Below, piece by piece: positions 21,575 to 32,788 of a DNA stretch of 64,000 nucleotides. Position numbers and translations under genes: made by a program. Positions within the stretch are counted from its first letter, which is position 1; every line of letters starts with the position of its first letter. Source of the stretch: Polytrichum commune (lineage: Eukaryota > Streptophyta > Polytrichopsida > Polytrichales > Polytrichaceae); contig OX485807.1 in assembly GCA_950295325.1 (NCBI GenBank), positions 2,482,501-2,546,500 of the forward strand. Reading direction: 5' to 3'. The notes beneath the pieces are model-generated. The model was not told the origin of the DNA, searched no databases, and saw nothing but the letters and a program-made list of their open reading frames with translations.

Positions 21575-21610
21575 GCAGCATCTACAATGCATAAGCATTG
21601 TATATGCTGC
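21575..21610 (+). promoter_or_regulatory. Conserved hairpin in the leader intron of M2
   Basis: GCAGCATCTACAATGC, loop ATAA, GCATTGTATATGCTGC: 7 outer and 8 inner pairs around one mismatch. It matches the hairpins at 4280-4315 and 42735-42764. Confidence 0.8.
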
Positions 21611-21649
21611 GTAAACACATTATAAAGGTCTCTGGAATCAAAAGTGTTT

Positions 21650-22400
21650 CGAGAGACGACCCAAACTTCAGTTTGAAACCCTAAAACACTAAACTCTGCA
21701 GCTGGTTTGGGTAGAGCGACCCAAACTCTCCAGCTGGTTTGGATCGTTCGACCCAAACTCTAAAGATGGTTTGGGTCGTTCGACCCAAACTAGTAGATGC
21801 TTTGGGTCGTGGGCGCCAATCCATCTGCAGAGTTTGGGTCGCTCGACCCAAACCATAAGCATTGTTTGGGTCTAGGGTTTAGCCAAACTCCGCATCAAAT
21901 GTTCATTTATAATTAATTTAATCATCATCTTGGGTGAATATCTAACCCTATCGACCCAATCCATCTGCAGAGTTTGGGTCGTTCGACCCAAACAGCGCAT
22001 GAAATGGTAATTCATAATTTAGGTAATCATCATCTTGGGTATGATCTAAGGCCATAGCCGATCATTCCATACCGCTACAAAGTTTGGGTCGAACAACCCA
22101 AACTCTGCGTAAATTTTTACTGCTTACGAACAATACTTACACTTATAAACAACAACTCAAACACCCAAGCAATAATGAAATGACCCACAACTAGAACAGT
22201 AGCTCGTGATGATTGTTGTATCCATGAACTTAAAGATTGGTTTTCGTAGCCAAATAATATATTATTCATTAGCCATTGTAGGCACAGGTTTGGGTCGTTC
22301 GACCCAAACCTGTGAAAAGTAACCCCATATATAAATGTTACTAAACCCAGACATAAGCCTATATGATTTGAAAGAGTTTGGGTCGCCCGACCGAAACTAA
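21650..22400 (+). repeat. Palindromes in the leader intron of M2
   Basis: About eight full or slightly decayed family palindromes are spread over 750 bp, for example near 21705, 21770, 21832, 21973, 22080 and 22288. The conserved pre-acceptor variant ending CGACCGAAAC lies at about 22377-22398. The first is the asymmetric GAGACGACCCAAAC half-site also seen in M1 and M3. Confidence 0.8.
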
Positions 22401-22668
22401 CATATGTATTTCTACTTGCAGATGCCCCCCAAGAAAAGACATGGAGAACGATGGTTCAAGCCGGCACCAGACGCGATCTGGCAGGAGCACGAAACTCCTA
22501 AAAACCAATCCTACGTAGCAAAAGAAGACCTTGTAATTGCATGGTCCTTTCTTGTAGTAAAGGCAACTCAATTCAAAATCCTCCTTGTTTTGAAGGTTGG
22601 CACGGAGGAGCAACACACATGGGATGCTTTGACGGGATGGGAGGTGGCATCAGTTCATGCTCTAGGAG

Positions 22669-23664
22669 TGTCGCAACCCTTGCTAGCCCTCCTTGACCAT
22701 CTTGCCAATTTTCATTTCCTAGCAAAGGTTACGAGCGCTAACCATTTGCATACCGCCATGCTAATGGTTAGCTCCTCTCACCCCGGACCTTATAGTTCAT
22801 AGGAGGGGAACCAACCCTCCTACTTTGCTTTCGGGACTCACCCCTTCAATCGCTAACCAACCCCTTTAATCGGTAACCAATCCTTAGATGTGGACTTCCA
22901 TCCATGGAAGTCCAATCTTATGTTGATCATCGCGTTGCCCGAGCAACACTACAACAACCCGAACCATACTAGGCAACTATGGCCTCACATTAGGCCAATG
23001 CCAATGGAGGCCGTGCCGTTCGGCCTCGGGTGGGTGAGGCCACACCACCTCACCCATATAAGCCTCTAGGACTTCACGCGGGGCCCCTACCCCACCGTCA
23101 ACCAACCTTTTGTCTCTCTACCAAGAGTTGGGGCCAAGTGGACATTTTCCTTTAGCTGCTGGGCCTAGAACCCCCCAGCAGCTTCAGACCATCATAACTT
23201 CCTTGTTTGATAATGGATCATAACAACAAACCACTCCATCTTCATCTACGTTTCACGTAGATGCCGATGAACTCCTCACTTGCCCCATTCGGGCAAGTTA
23301 TGAGGACGTTATGCCTCTTTGAACCTTGGCAGTCCCGGGAGTCACTCCCAGGCACTGCTGCACCAGGGCGCTGTCCCGGGACAGCGCCCCACTCAAATGG
23401 CCATAACTCCTAGCTCACACCTCCGATTGAGGTGTTCTTGAGCATTCTAGAATCGCCACGCCATGAGCTACGCATAGCTCATGGCCTTACCCTTGTGCCT
23501 CCTAGTCTTCGTGGGTGGGAGGCGTTCCCAACGCCCGGGGCCCTCACCCACACTAGGATCACTTGGGCCCTCTCACCAACGGCGCCACAAGTCCCGGGTG
23601 TCACTCCGGGGTCCCCCTTGTGCCCATGGTGTTTCGGGCACTCCTCATGGAGAGGTGCGCGACA
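22669..23664 (-). repeat. 3' LTR of R1
   Basis: 996 bp, TG...CA ends. The same family of LTR flanks R2 (44112-45082, 48387-49358) in the opposite orientation. Confidence 0.93.
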
Positions 23665-24670
23665 CTCACCCCCACCAAACGGAGTCGATGCCCTCATCGA
23701 CTATGCTTGTAGTCGGCACACCAATTCTCAAGTTGCCATCCTCTATGGTGCGGCATTGTGTTTACCTTAGGGCGCGACCCCCACAATGCATCTTCAAATT
23801 TGGCATAGTCCCAAAGGTGTCGTTCCTAGGCGGTCCGTTAGCGACCTTGGAACTCCTCCAAGGACCTAACCTACAATAGACCCACCTACTTTGAGACTCA
23901 CTTGGGTTGCCCCTCCTTTGGGGCCTCCCCCATTAGGCTTTACTAGCCTAACATGACACATCTAGGCGAGACCTCAACGCTTCCACTAAGTTGTCTCGGT
24001 TGCGACTCCGAGATGGCTTTCCATTGTTAAGCCACGCCTCGATCGCACGGGGGTGATGCCAAGTCCCGCCCGACTCGGTTCCCACTTTGCTCTTTCGAGA
24101 CATGGGTTCATGACTCCCATGCGCCAACTCTCGTTAGCTCGCGGGTAGCACTTTTATGAGCACGCGCCATCACCTTGTCCCCGCCCGGACAAGCCCACAA
24201 CTAAGAAGTTTCTTGATTTTATCCAAGGCCCTTCCAAGCCATAGCCCCCAATTACTCGGCTTACCCAACCTAGTTTGGCATATCTATTCCCCCTCTTCCA
24301 TTAACCAAGCAACAAGTACAAGACTAGGACCTCATCTCATACTTTTCTCTTTGCACCACTAAAGTTTGGACTTTATTCCCTCAAGCCAAAGAACAAGTTC
24401 ATGTTGTGGAGCAATTAACCTCGAAGCTAAGTGTGCTACTAGGGTCTCTCCCGCACTAAAGGAGATTGATGTCCTCATCAATGCCTACGCTTCATTTTAT
24501 TGGAATGTCTAGCCTTACTTTCTTCAAAGTGCTTCACCAATTCCTTGGCGTTCATCATGTCTCTTGCCGCTAGCCAAACGGCTTCATTCTATCCTCACCA
24601 TTTCACCAAGTAGTCCTTTGTACATTTTCTTTCATTTTTACTTGGGCTTCCTACACTTGAGGATGCCCTC

Positions 24671-24877
24671 CTACCTCATGTTCCAAATGACGTCCACAAG
24701 GTGGGGAGGTGGCCTAATCACTTGTTTGTGATCGGGCCACAAGGTGTCGTCCTTAAATGGTTTTAGGAATGAGACATGAAATGTCGGATGCACTTTGATC
24801 TTGGGCGGTAATTCCAACTTATATATGTCGTTGAACACTTGTTCCACAATGGAAAACGGAGCTCCAATTTTGGACAT
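24671..24877 (-). pseudogene. R1 integrase C-terminal fragment
   Basis: The stretch IYKLELPPKIKVHPTFHVSF followed by LKPF is the conserved segment at the end of Ty3/gypsy integrases (KLPP..KVHPVFHVSLLKP in general form). Only this piece is readable; the sequence between it and the LTR is not clearly coding. Confidence 0.8.
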
Positions 24878-25084
24878 GAACTTTGGAGTGAGGCCTTCCG
24901 GCTAGGTGAAGTTGTTCACATTCAACAACACCTTTTGGCCTACCTCATTCTCCACTTCGCGTCTTCCGGCATTGACTTGCACTCCGTAGCACCTTCGGGC
25001 TTTCTCCACCAACAACTTGGTCATCTCCAAGACTTGTTTACGATCCTTGGCCAAGTCCTCACCATCTTGGTTAAACTCTAGTGT

Positions 25085-25890
25085 TCAATGTGCCCCCTCG
25101 AGAGCTAGGTTAATAGGTTGGAGCGCATCCACTTCATAAGCCACCACGAAAGACCACCCCTTGGTAGCCAAGTGTGTGGCTACCTTGCAATTACACTCCG
25201 CTCGACCCACATAGTCCGCCCAATCTCCTTGGTCCGCCCCCACCAAGTTCCTCAAGTATTGCTTCAAGACTCCATTCACACGCTCCGTTTTCCCATCCAT
25301 TTGGGAATGCAAGGCCGTGCTAAACCTTAGTTTCATTCCGACCTCCTTAGAGAAATGCATTGAAAATGCACTTGTGAACTTTGGATCTTGATCCCACACA
25401 ATCACTCTTGGCAACCCGTGGTGCCTCAACCATCCTTTGAGAAAAGGCTATGCGGTCTCCAACGCGGCGGCGGTTCCCACAATCGGCACCATGTGTGCCA
25501 ACTTGGCAAACCGCTCTACCATCAACAAGATGGTATCATACCCATGTGACTCCGGCAAACTTGTGATCAAATCCATGCACATAGTATGCCATGGTGCCAA
25601 CGGGATAGGCAACGGTTGCAAGAAACCGCCTTGCTTTTGGTAAGAGGCTCGGTTCACTTGGCACTTTGTTCACGCCTTCACAAAGTGGGTTATATTCTCT
25701 TTTATGCACCGCCAATGGTACCTCTTTGACACCATTCTATGGCGGCTTTTTCTTTCTCCTCTATGGCCGGCAATAAGACTATCATATTCCTCCTTCAAAA
25801 CCGATAGCCTCAACTTGCCTTGTGTCACATACACCCAACTTTGCTTGCACTTGAACAATCCGTCCACCAACTTAACCTCTTTGAGCACCT
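25085..25890 (-). pseudogene. R1 integrase fragments
   Basis: Broken frames in series: the zinc-binding part (25670-25888, ending in GHRGERKSRHRM), then CMDLITSLPESHGYD (25448-25657), then the catalytic part (25085-25429) with WDQDPKFTS and QMDGKTERVNG. The three catalytic acids of the DD35E core are therefore present but in different frames. Confidence 0.85.
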
Positions 25891-26137
25891 TGCTCTTGCG
25901 AAGCTCACCTAAAAGTTTTTGTGCTTTGGGGTAGTAAATTTACCCCTCCCGTATCTTGCATCACAAGTTTCCTTTGCCGGCACACATTAGCCACAAGGTT
26001 TGGATGGTTCTCATTGCTTGGAACTCTTCCGGTCTACTTCGCGCATCCGGCACCACATTTCCACGGTCCGGTTTGTGGATCAAATCCACCTTCATAAGCG
26101 CCAAACTATCATGCCAACGCAATGACTTGGCGCTCAC

Positions 26138-27089
26138 TTGCGCTTGAATGTCAAAATTCTTTTAGGACACATTGCCCATGTAGACCTTTGCTTTGAGCGA
26201 CCCCAAATAGTATCGCAACATCTTCAAGCAATGCACTACGGCAAAGAAGTTGTTTGGCATGAGTTGGTTGTCTTCTTTGACAACCATCGAGCTTCGTGCT
26301 CCCATATGCAATGGCCATCCATCTTACATCAACAATCCGCCATTGGCAAAGTCATTCACCCCCGTATGCACCTCAAAAGGTTTGTCAAGCTCCGTGAACT
26401 TGAGGACGGGCGGCGAAGAGAACTCGGTCTTAAGCTCCCCAAAGACTCGTGACAAACATCATCCCACTATTGGGATAGCCATTTCTTTCACAAGTCGAAC
26501 CATCGAGCTTCATGCTCTCGTATGCAATGGCCATCCATCTTACATGAACATCCGCCAATGGTAAAGTCCTCGCCCCCCGTATGCACCTCAAAAGGTTTGT
26601 CAAGCTCCGCGAACTTGAACACGGGTGGTAAAGAGGAACTTGGTCTTAAGCTCCTCAAAGACTTGGTGGCAAGGCTCATCCCACTCTTGGGATAGCCATT
26701 TCTTGCACAAGTTGGACAAGCTTCTACAACCATGGAGCTTAATGCTCCCATAAGCAATGGTCCTCCATCTTGGATCAACATCCGCCAATGGTAAAGTCCT
26801 TTGCCTTCATGTGCACCTCAACATGGTCATGAAAACCCGAAACTTAACCACATCTTGTGAAGAGAACATTTTCTTGAGCTCCCCAAAGGCTTGGTGACAA
26901 GGCTCATCCCACTCTTGGGATAGCCATTTTTTCCAACATGTTGACTAAGGTTCTAGCAACCTTAGAAAAACCATGAATGAAGTGGTGGTAGTAGTTGGTT
27001 AGGCCAACAAATGACCTAAGCCCTTTTCTTGAATCAAGGGCCAATTCTCTTCTTGGATTGCCTTGACATTCTTCATGTTTGTCCACCAA
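26138..27089 (-). pseudogene. R1 reverse-transcriptase tail and tandem RNase H-like segments
   Basis: LRSFVGLTNYYHHFIHGFSK (26904-27089) is the typical segment after the reverse-transcriptase palm. It is followed by several repeats of WLSQEWDEPCHQVFEELK and KPFEVHTGGEDFTIGGC, the start of RNase H, each about 200-230 bp. The repeats are nucleotide-level tandem duplications, also seen in R2. The palm with its YxDD motif is missing. Confidence 0.8.
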
Positions 27090-27245
27090 CTTCCTTTGTC
27101 ACCACATACCTCAAGAACTCAATCTCTCGTTGAGCAAAGTTATTTTTCACTCCTTGGCGGTAACTTTTTGGGCAACACATTGGTGAATACATCCTTGTAT
27201 CTCACCAACATCCCACCAATGTGATTTGGAGGAGGCCCATCTTTC

Positions 27246-28110
27246 CTAGCCTCTCCATACATTCCTTGGAGTTGCTCCAATGGAACCACGACCATTATGT
27301 TTTCTATTTTTCAGTTGGTCCATTAAGACCAAATTCACCTTGGGTCCTCCTACCATAGGAGTCCTTGTCAATTTGAACTTCAATTCTTTGCCATTATGAC
27401 ACATCATAATGCACCGCAAGCTCACCGGCTTGCACCTCATATCTATCATGTGAGTTTCAAAGTAGGCGGCCTTCACAATGACATGCATTTCATCTATTTC
27501 ACATGGTGTGAAATTTTGGACAAAAATCCAATGTCCCACATTGAAAGGTTACATGCATCGCAGCCTTCTTTGTCTCATGCGGTTCGCCCTTTCCGAACCG
27601 CACCTTGGTGGGCTTGTTTTCTCTATCAATCGGCAAGCCCCAACTCCCTTGTGAATTTTGGGCTCAAGAAGGAGTGGTAGCCTCTTTGTCAACATATGAG
27701 ACATTTCTCCCATTCATTGAGCCTCAAGGTACAAAAGATTTGGCCTTGGCTTAAGGCTACTAGCCTTGGCCACAATGCCATCGTCTTACATTCGGTCCTC
27801 AGCAACTTGGCTTGGCTTGGTCCGCAAAGCCAACTTTAAACATTTCGTCCGCGGAACAAATTGGTTTGGTGCCACAAAACCAATTTCTAATAGTTTGTCC
27901 GCAAAACAAACATGTTTTGCCTTGGTAGCACAAAGCCACCTTCCCACACTCCGTCCGCGGCACGAACATGAATTGCCTTGATAGGACAAACCCACCTCCC
28001 AACATTCCGTCCGCGGCACAAGTATGATTTGCTTTGGAAGCATAAAGCCACCTTTCAACATTCCGTCCGCGGCTCCAACATGTTTTGCCTAAGTAAAATG
28101 GACCAAACAA
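27246..28110 (-). pseudogene. R1 gag/protease-region remnant with 60-70-bp tandem repeats
   Basis: 27246-27539 is an open frame without a recognisable protease active site (HVIVKAAYFETHMIDMRCKP); the same stretch is present in R2 (46352-46576). 27790-28090 is made of tandem units GCCGCGGACGGAATGTTG...GGTGGCTTTGTGCTACCAAG, with five visible. They are translated in short frames as CWEVGLSYQGN-type repeats. A structural or packaging role is possible but unproven. Confidence 0.55.
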
Positions 28111-28754
28111 TTTGCACTCATTTCTTTGGGACCTACTTTTGCTAAAGCCACTTGTGGTGATGCGCCGCCAAACTTCTCTTTGGGACCATCGGCTTCAATG
28201 CTCTTGCAAACTTGATGGTCCCCACCATGTCCTCAAGAAGCCTTGGGGACTTAAACAAGGCATCCACCACCCGCTTTTAAAACCCCACCTAAAAGGATGC
28301 ATTTCTTAGAAAGTTCGTCCGTTTTAGGTGTATCCTTCATTTGTGCATTTGAATAGCGCACATAGGCCTTAAGAGGCCCCGGGTGCCTCATTAGCACCAA
28401 ATTCATTCCAACATCAATACCTTCCAAGCATTTCGAATTGGAATTTCAATCCAACATTAATGCCCTCCAAGGTTTTGGGTGCTTTCGGTATTCTAGGCCC
28501 CAAATGTTTTTTGAGGTTTGCGGGAGCCCTTTTCAAAGCACTCCTCCATTTTCCTTACCAAATCCACCCTCATGCCCACCATTGTCATTGGAACCAATGG
28601 TATGGTCAAATTCCACTTGCACATGATCCTTGTTCCAATTTGAGCCTCACAACCTTTTGGAAACCCCGGGCTCACCATCATAACCCGCATTTATGATAGC
28701 CATGTTTCCCTCAAAGTGCGAGCTCAAAACTTGGAACCCTGCTCTGATACCAAG

Positions 28755-29750
28755 TGTCGCAACCCTTGCTAGCCCTCCTTGACCATCTTGCCAATTTTCA
28801 TTTCCTAGCAAAGGTTACGAGCGCTAACCATTTGCATACCGCCATGCTAATGGTTAGCTCCTCTCACCCCGGACCTTATAGTTCATAGGAGGGGAACCAA
28901 CCCTCCTACTTTGCTTTCGGGACTCACCCCTTCAATCGCTAACCAACCCCTTTAATCGGTAACCAATCCTTAGATGTGGACTTCCATCCATGGAAGTCCA
29001 ATCTTATGTTGATCATCGCGTTGCCCGAGCAACACTACAACAACCCGAACCATACTAGGCAACTATGGCCTCACATTAGGCCAATGCCAATGGAGGCCGT
29101 GCCGTTCGGCCTCGGGTGGGTGAGGCCACACCACCTCACCCATATAAGCCTCTAGGACTTCACGCGGGGCCCCTACCCCACCGTCAACCAACCTTTTGTC
29201 TCTCTACCAAGAGTTGGGGCCAAGTGGACATTTTCCTTTAGCTGCTGGGCCTAGAACCCCCCAGCAGCTTCAGACCATCATAACTTCCTTGTTTGATAAT
29301 GGATCATAACAACAAACCACTCCATCTTCATCTACGTTTCACGTAGATGCCGATGAACTCCTCACTTGCCCCATTCGGGCAAGTTATGAGGACGTTATGC
29401 CTCTTTGAACCTTGGCAGTCCCGGGAGTCACTCCCAGGCACTGCTGCACCAGGGCGCTGTCCCGGGACAGCGCCCCACTCAAATGGCCATAACTCCTAGC
29501 TCACACCTCCGATTGAGGTGTTCTTGAGCATTCTAGAATCGCCACGCCATGAGCTACGCATAGCTCATGGCCTTACCCTTGTGCCTCCTAGTCTTCGTGG
29601 GTGGGAGGCGTTCCCAACGCCCGGGGCCCTCACCCACACTAGGATCACTTGGGCCCTCTCACCAACGGCGCCACAAGTCCCGGGTGTCACTCCGGGGTCC
29701 CCCTTGTGCCCATGGTGTTTCGGGCACTCCTCATGGAGAGGTGCGCGACA
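28755..29750 (-). repeat. 5' LTR of R1
   Basis: 996 bp. It is preceded on its inner side by the tRNA-Met primer-binding site at 28741-28752. An open frame runs from inside this LTR into M2 exon 1 (29518-31131) by chance of frame; it is not evidence for a fusion gene. Confidence 0.93.
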
Positions 29751-29755
29751 AGGAG

Positions 29756-30837
29756 AGCACGTTGACGTCATCCTGGAAAACTCTTCTCTGGAAAATGTGC
29801 ACATGTTCATGCATGAGCAAGCCGAGCCATTCGATCCGGTATACGTGAAGGAATCCTGCGCTGAGCCAGACATTGTTAAACCGGATACAATCTTCATAGA
29901 TGCGATCATTTCAAACACGAAGGTTGCAACCAGGTTCACTAAACTTAACCAGGCAATCAACGCAATAAACAAGACCCAGCAAAGCAAGTCAAAATCTCAA
30001 CAAGCTGTGAGGCGCAAGGCGACTGCTGAAGAGGGCGCAGGGTCGTCAAGACCTCAAACAGTGAGGAAGCCCCGACCGGTTCCAGCTGACTCGAGGAGAA
30101 CAACACCTACGGCAACTCCTGCTGATAGTGAAACACCGACGCCATCACAAAGCCGGCAGACGACACCATCTAAGAGGCCGAGAGAGTCAGTATCTGCCAT
30201 GACAGATGAGCCTGTTTCACCGGAGCTACGTATGCCCAAGCCCGGGGAAGGAGTGGAGCCATCGGAGATCCAGAAAATACTCAACAATTTCGACACCAAG
30301 TGTTTACATTGTTTTTTCATGGGCAGAGAATTCAAGTTTGATGTCAACATCGCACAATGCCACCTAGCGCCACCAGAGAAGTGCGTTCGGGCAAAGGAAG
30401 ATGCGTATGTTGATTGGTTAATCGCCCAGATGGTGAGCGACCAGTTTAAACATGATAGGCAGACTATTGTTGTCATGCCTCAGGGACACAAAAGAATGCC
30501 TACACCGGATATGTGGCCTTCTATAGAGAAAGGCGATTTTTGGCTGATTGACGGTCAGCACAGTGTTGAAGCTTCAAAGAAACTTCAACTGATGACGGAG
30601 TGGAATGATCCCAATGGTCTAAAGGAAAAATTGAAGGTATGGAAGGTATTGGTCGTGTGGTCGGACGACGAAACCCGGCTGAGCGATATCTCCCGCTATT
30701 TCAACATGAATAACAAGAAGCGGGCATATCAAGCTTCTTGGATTAGGAACATCATGGCATCGCGGGATGTGTGGGAGTTCTACGGCCGGCCTCCCAAGGA
30801 AAGGGAGAATGCAAAAGACAAGAATCCAAAGTGGGAG
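29756..30837 (+). other. ParB/DGQHR-like domain of M2 (rest of exon 1)
   Basis: The first ~85 residues of this part continue an unrecognised N-terminal domain (EHVDVILENSSLENVHMFMH). Then comes a linker with many Thr-Pro and Ser-Pro pairs (VRKPRPVPADSRRTTPTATP) and a conserved fold containing MGREFKFDVNIAQCHLAPPE, VVMPQGHKRMPTP, FWLIDGQHSVEASKK and WKVLVVWSDDETRLSDISRY. The GDFWLIDGQHSVEA segment, followed by a strand and an ISRYFN helix, is what ParB N-terminal and DGQHR domains show (I/V-x-G-x-H/R-R-x-x-A). Ser replaces the usual Arg of DGQHR. Known members bind DNA and, in ParB, CTP; which applies here is not visible. Confidence 0.6.
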
Positions 30838-31162
30838 GTGAGCATTGTTTCTCAAACAGAGTTTGGGTCGCTCGACCCAAACTTTGTGTTTCTTCATACA
30901 GTTTGGGTCGCTCGACCCAAACTTTGGGTTTCTTCATACAGTTTGGGTCGCTCGACCCAAACTTTGCGTTTCTTCATACAGTTTGGGTCGCTCGACCCAA
31001 ACCTTGTGTTTCTTCATACAGTTTGGGTCGCTCGACCCAAACCTTGTGTTTTAGTTTGTGTTTTAGTTTGTGTTTGTCTACGCAGTTTGTTGTTCATCAT
31101 TTTTCTTCTTTGTTTGGAAACAACATATTGAGAATTAACACGCATTCTATGCTCTTGTGCAG
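30838..31162 (+). repeat. Intron 1 of M2 with a palindrome array
   Basis: Phase-0 intron holding five palindromes, all centre CT, separated by TTTGTGTTTCTTCATACA-type spacers of about 18-20 bp. Two short GTTTGTGTTTTA repeats follow. Spacers share nothing with those of M1 or M3 intron 1. Confidence 0.9.
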
Positions 31163-32494
31163 CTTTTCAAATACCAAATGATAAACAAGTTCTCCTCAAT
31201 TGACAATTCAAGTCACAAGCAAAAGAAGTACAATGAGCTAAGAGGAGAGATCTACTTGATTACATCATCCGACATGGTTTGGCAGAAGTGGAAGACAGTG
31301 TTTGAGAAACACGAGACAGGGGATCTCATGGATCCTGACACATGCAACCTCTTCAACTCGTCCTCTCGATTCAAGGCGATGAAGCCTCTCATGAGAGAAT
31401 TCTTTAGAAGTCTGCAGGGTCTTTCGGAGGCGGAAATGGGGAAGGCGGCAACGCACATCTTGCACAACAACCCGACCCCTAAGAGATTTTGGGTGTACCC
31501 CAAAATAGTCTTCACCAAGCCGAAATCCTTTGTTCCTTCATGCTACACAATGAAGGAATGGGCGGAGAATAGGAAGAAGAAAACAACGATCGTCTAGGAG
31601 CTGCAGAAGCTAATCCCGGAAAAGAACATTTTTGTCGATGACGAGGTGAACGAGGTGAACTGGAGAGCGTTCAAGGCTGAATACAACTTCACCAGTGCAT
31701 CCATGGCAGCTCTGATCAGGGAGGCAGGAGAAGACTTCCTAAAGTCAAAACTGGTGAAGGGTGGGAAGAACCTGGCTCTTCCAGAACACTCGACGCGTGC
31801 CTTCTCAAACTTTATAAAGGAGAAGAAGATTGTAAGTTTTGAGGGGGATGCGCATTTCAACCTTGTCGCTTTTGACCCTATTAAAATCCAGGGATGGCCC
31901 GGCCTTGATTCCAGGAAAGAAATACGAGTAAGAGCAGTGGACCGGTTCCCCTTTGGTATAATAGACTTCCGGAGCATTCCTGGGAGTACGTTTGAGGGCA
32001 CAATGGGTACACCCTTCTACGAGCCCTTCATGTCGAAGTTCGTGGAGTATGCAAGCCCTAAGCTTAGGGAGGTCGATATGTGGCTGTGGATAGTAGAGGA
32101 TAGGAGAGCAGAGCAGGTGTATGAAATTGTGAGGAAATTGCAGCCTGAGTATGCGGTGTCTAAGTCTCACTACATTGCTGCACCGGCGGAGGGGGTGTAC
32201 ACGACACTAAAGGACAAGAAAACCAAAGTCATGAATTTGTTGTGCTTGTACTTTGTGTTCAAAGCAACCTTGCTGAAGGTGGAGAACCACCCCATAACCC
32301 GGATGCATAAACTATTCCAAGTTCCAGAAGGCCTGGGCGCAAGTAAGTCCCTCTACGACGAGGCAAAATATGCCATATACCATTCGGACAAGTTGCGGAT
32401 GGAATTCTATCTCCGAATAATGAGGGCCTTGACGAGAAGAGGGGACTGTATATTCAACGTCTTCGGCGGCACCAAGCCCGTCTTCGCTGGCATG

Positions 32495-32788
32495 GTAAGC
32501 TCCTTACCATAATTGTTTTCATAGTTTGGGTCGAGCGACCCAAACTAACACCGATGCTAGTTTGGGTCGCTCGACCCAAACTAACACTGATGCTAGTTTG
32601 GGTCGCTCGACCCAAACTAACACTGATGCTAGTTTGGGTCGCTCGACCTAAACTAACACTGATGCTAGTTTGGGTCGCTCGACCCAAACTATAACCTTTG
32701 CAATTGATATTAGGTCTTGTATGTACTTCCCCTTTTCGGTGGAATCACATGTTATGCCATATAATAACATCTGGTGGGATTTCTGCAG
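32495..32788 (+). repeat. Intron 2 of M2 with a palindrome array
   Basis: Five palindromes (first centre AG, then CT) separated by TAACACTGATGCTA spacers, in a phase-0 intron from ATG|GTAAGC to TTCTGCAG|ATG. Confidence 0.9.

Larger units (their letters stand above)
22669..29750 (-). mobile_element. LTR retrotransposon R1 (Ty3/gypsy-like), in M2 exon 1
   Basis: Two 996-bp LTRs (22669-23664 and 28755-29750), TGTCGC...GCGACA, identical wherever I compared them. They are flanked by a 5-bp duplication AGGAG (22664-22668 and 29751-29755). Orientation is minus: the primer-binding site TGGTATCAGAGC (complementary to initiator tRNA-Met) is at 28741-28752 and the polypurine tract GTTTGGTGGGGGTGAG at 23665-23680. 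Internal pieces on the minus strand run gag-like repeats, reverse-transcriptase tail, RNase H-like repeats, integrase and integrase C-terminus, the Ty3/gypsy order. I find no reverse-transcriptase core with YxDD, and the frames are broken. Identical LTRs with dead coding sequence imply recent mobilisation by proteins supplied in trans. Confidence 0.92.

Noticed and set aside
29518-31131. A 537-codon frame starting in an LTR and running into M2.
   Set aside because: It is the M2 exon 1 frame extended by chance into the 5' LTR of R1 and, at the other end, into intron 1. Not a fusion gene.
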